NCBI RefSeq assembly: GCF_029212575.1
Contig: NZ_JARGPK010000036.1
Location: 27,901-91,900, forward strand
DNA: 64,000 bases
From: Antarcticimicrobium sp.
Lineage (GTDB): Bacteria > Pseudomonadota > Alphaproteobacteria > Rhodobacterales > Rhodobacteraceae
Direction of reading: 5' to 3'
A program made the position numbers and the translations under genes. The notes beneath the pieces are model-generated. The model was given only the letters and a program-made list of their open reading frames with translations, was not told the origin of the DNA and did not search any database. Of the stretch, positions 62,544 to 64,000 are shown one piece after another (within the stretch, counting starts at the first letter, position 1; each line of letters opens with the position of its first letter).

Positions 62544-63461
62544 TCAGGACGCCGCCGGCGCCCGCTTGACCAGCCCCAGCTTGTCGCGCACCTCTTGCGG
62601 GCCGATCACCCGCGCGCCCATGGTCTCGATGATCGTCACCGCCCGCTCGACCAGTTGCGCATTGGTCGCCAGCACCCCCTTGTCGAGCCAGAGGTTGTCC
62701 TCAAGCCCGACCCGCACGTTGCCGCCGGCCAGCACGCTGGCAGCGACATAGCCCATCTGGTTGCGCCCCAGCGCAAAGGCGGAAAAGGTCCAGTCGTCGG
62801 GCACGTTGTTGACCATCGCCATGAAGGTGTTGAGGTCATCCGGCGCGCCCCAGGGCACCCCCATGCAAAGCTGCACCAGCGCCGGGCTGTCCAGGACACC
62901 GTCCTTGACCAGTTGTTTCGCATACCACAGGTGCCCGGTGTCAAACGCCTCGATCTCGGGCTTCACCCCCAGCGCGGTCATCATCCGGCCCATCGCCTGC
63001 AACATGCCCGGCGTGTTGGTCATCACGTAATCGGCCTCGGCGAAATTCATCGTGCCGCAGTCCAGCGTGCAGATCTCCGGCAGGCATTGCGCCACATGCT
63101 CCACCCGCGCGGCGGCGCCGATCATGTCGGTGCCCTCGTCCTTGAGCGGCAGAGGGCTTTCGGTGGGGCCGAACACCATGTCGCCGCCCATCCCGGCGGT
63201 GAGGTTCAGCACCACGTCCACCTCCGCCTCGCGGATCCGCTCGGTCACCTCGCGATACAGATCCAACCGGCGGCTCGGCGCGCCGGTCTCGGGATCGCGC
63301 ACGTGGCAATGCACCACCGCCGCCCCGGCGCGGGCCGCGTCGATCGCACTTTCGGCGATCTGGGCCGGGCTGCGCGGCACATGCGGGCTGCGGTCCTGGG
63401 TGCTGCCCGATCCGGTCACGGCACAGGTGATGAAAACCTCGCGGTTCATGGCAAGCGGCAT
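62544..63461 (-). CDS. BKACE family 3-dehydrocarnitine cleavage enzyme
   Basis: This 305-residue protein of the beta-keto acid cleavage family (DUF849) has the zinc motif VHCHVRDPETG (two His), VVLNLTAGMGGDM, and LEDNLWLDKGVLATNAQLV at the end. With carnitine dehydrogenase beside it, the likely reaction is 3-dehydrocarnitine plus acetyl-CoA to betainyl-CoA and acetoacetate. AAAGGAGGG precedes the start at 63461. It is the first gene of the minus-strand unit. Confidence 0.9.
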   Translation of the reverse strand: MPLAMNREVFITCAVTGSGSTQDRSPHVPRSPAQIAESAIDAARAGAAVVHCHVRDPETGAPSRRLDLYREVTERIREAEVDVVLNLTAGMGGDMVFGPTESPLPLKDEGTDMIGAAARVEHVAQCLPEICTLDCGTMNFAEADYVMTNTPGMLQAMGRMMTALGVKPEIEAFDTGHLWYAKQLVKDGVLDSPALVQLCMGVPWGAPDDLNTFMAMVNNVPDDWTFSAFALGRNQMGYVAASVLAGGNVRVGLEDNLWLDKGVLATNAQLVERAVTIIETMGARVIGPQEVRDKLGLVKRAPAAS

Positions 63462-63539
63462 CTCGATCCCTCCTTTGGTTCCGGGCCAAGAATGACGCGG
63501 GTTTGCCTGCAAGACTTCACATGGTACGAAATATACTTG

Positions 63540-64000
63540 ATGAAAAACGCAAGAAACATCTTCACCCCCTCGGATGCCGCGCTGACAACCGCCGTGCTGG
63601 TTCTAAACGATTGCAACACGCTGTCCTTCGCCGCCGGGGTCGACCCGATGCGCGCCGCCAACCGGCTGGCCGGGCGGCGCCTGTTCGACTGGTCCTATGT
63701 CACCGCCACCGGCCGGCCCGCACGCCTGACCAGCGGCATCGAGGTGCCGGGGCCACCGCTGGCGCGGCTCGCCCGCTGCGATCTGCTGCTGGTGATCGCG
63801 GGCTTCGGGCTGGAGCGACACGACACCCCCGCCCTGCGCGCCAGCCTGCGCCGCATCGCCGCCAGCGGCGCGACGCTGGCCGGCATCGACGGCGGGCCTT
63901 GGCTGCTCGCCGCCGCCGGGCTGCTCGATGGGCACGGCGCCACCACCCATTGGGAGGATCTGGACCGCCTCGCCACCCGGTTCCCCGAGGTTCGCGTGCT
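63540..64000 (+). CDS. GlxA/CdhR-type AraC regulator, N-terminal part (cut by window end)
   Basis: The visible 153 codons form a class I glutamine-amidotransferase-like (DJ-1/PfpI) domain (VLVLNDCNTLSFAAGVDPMRAANRL, LLLVIAGFGLERH, GIDGGPWLLAAAGLLDG) of GlxA-family regulators, whose AraC HTH would lie beyond the edge. In Pseudomonas CdhR, a member of this family, activates carnitine dehydrogenase genes. The location divergent to BKACE, 78 bases away, fits that role. Confidence 0.85.
   Translation, partial: MKNARNIFTPSDAALTTAVLVLNDCNTLSFAAGVDPMRAANRLAGRRLFDWSYVTATGRPARLTSGIEVPGPPLARLARCDLLLVIAGFGLERHDTPALRASLRRIAASGATLAGIDGGPWLLAAAGLLDGHGATTHWEDLDRLATRFPEVRV

Overview
The window is about 64 kb of dense, GC-rich chromosome from what looks like a marine Rhodobacterales (Roseobacter-group, Ruegeria-like) alphaproteobacterium. 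This placement is inferred from gene content rather than a marker gene. The indicators are an RpoE-ChrR singlet-oxygen pair beside flavin oxidoreductase, DUF1365 and DUF3833 genes, a fused MrpAB antiporter subunit, an oxidoreductase-SelD fusion with MnmH, a carnitine dehydrogenase-thioesterase fusion with a BKACE enzyme, and roseobacter-style dispersed repeats. No rRNA, tRNA, CRISPR array, prophage or transposase was seen.

Region by region. (1) 1-3966, minus strand: an iron-type operon of a small Cys-rich protein, imelysin, a porin-like protein and a di-heme oxidoreductase cut by the window edge, behind a promoter that carries a TGA-N9-TCA iron-response box. (2) 4103-11591: protocatechuate 4,5-cleavage. 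ligA-ligB-ligC and a ThDP enzyme run left; a LysR-type regulator with two DNA-binding domains sits in the middle; ligI and a second, divergent LigA/LigB-type pair run right. (3) 11751-16481: a CbiX-like chelatase, then rpoE-chrR facing a flavin oxidoreductase-DUF1365-DUF3833 operon across mirrored sigma-E promoters. (4) 16636-20465: a three-subunit molybdenum hydroxylase with its own MoaD-like protein. (5) 20539-21228: two REP-like inverted pairs around a lower-GC gene for a small secreted protein. (6) 21326-25905: an aminotransferase, a LysR regulator divergent from a cytochrome P450, and a lone TRAP solute-binding protein. (7) 26109-32031: the mrpABCDEFG antiporter operon. (8) 32056-35398: selD and mnmH, for selenouridine in tRNA. 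(9) 35541-44587: housekeeping and mixed genes (MarR, SRAP, TPR-sulfotransferase, 5'-nucleotidase, pyrD, ArsC-like, MATE, two thioesterases). (10) 44707-52272: two MerR regulators and a fatty-acid beta-oxidation operon (acyl-CoA dehydrogenase, GST, thiolase, FadB). (11) 52367-56000: a PleD-like diguanylate cyclase, then a four-gene unit of EF-hand protein, ECF sigma factor, membrane anti-sigma candidate and CnrX-like periplasmic sensor. (12) 56083-60214: DUF983, Nudix, an EamA transporter, a fatty acid desaturase with DUF2061 and an XRE regulator. (13) 60229-64000: carnitine catabolism (SDR, carnitine dehydrogenase-thioesterase, BKACE) and a divergent, truncated GlxA/CdhR-type regulator.

How the genes cooperate. 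Protocatechuate would be ring-opened by LigAB, oxidised by LigC and hydrolysed by LigI, with later steps encoded elsewhere. Carnitine would be oxidised to 3-dehydrocarnitine, cleaved with acetyl-CoA by BKACE and released as glycine betaine by the fused thioesterase. SelD would supply selenophosphate to MnmH. The strongest candidates for undescribed biology are the EF-hand/ECF/CnrYX-like unit, the double-HTH LysR regulator and the dispersed element found just after stop codons.
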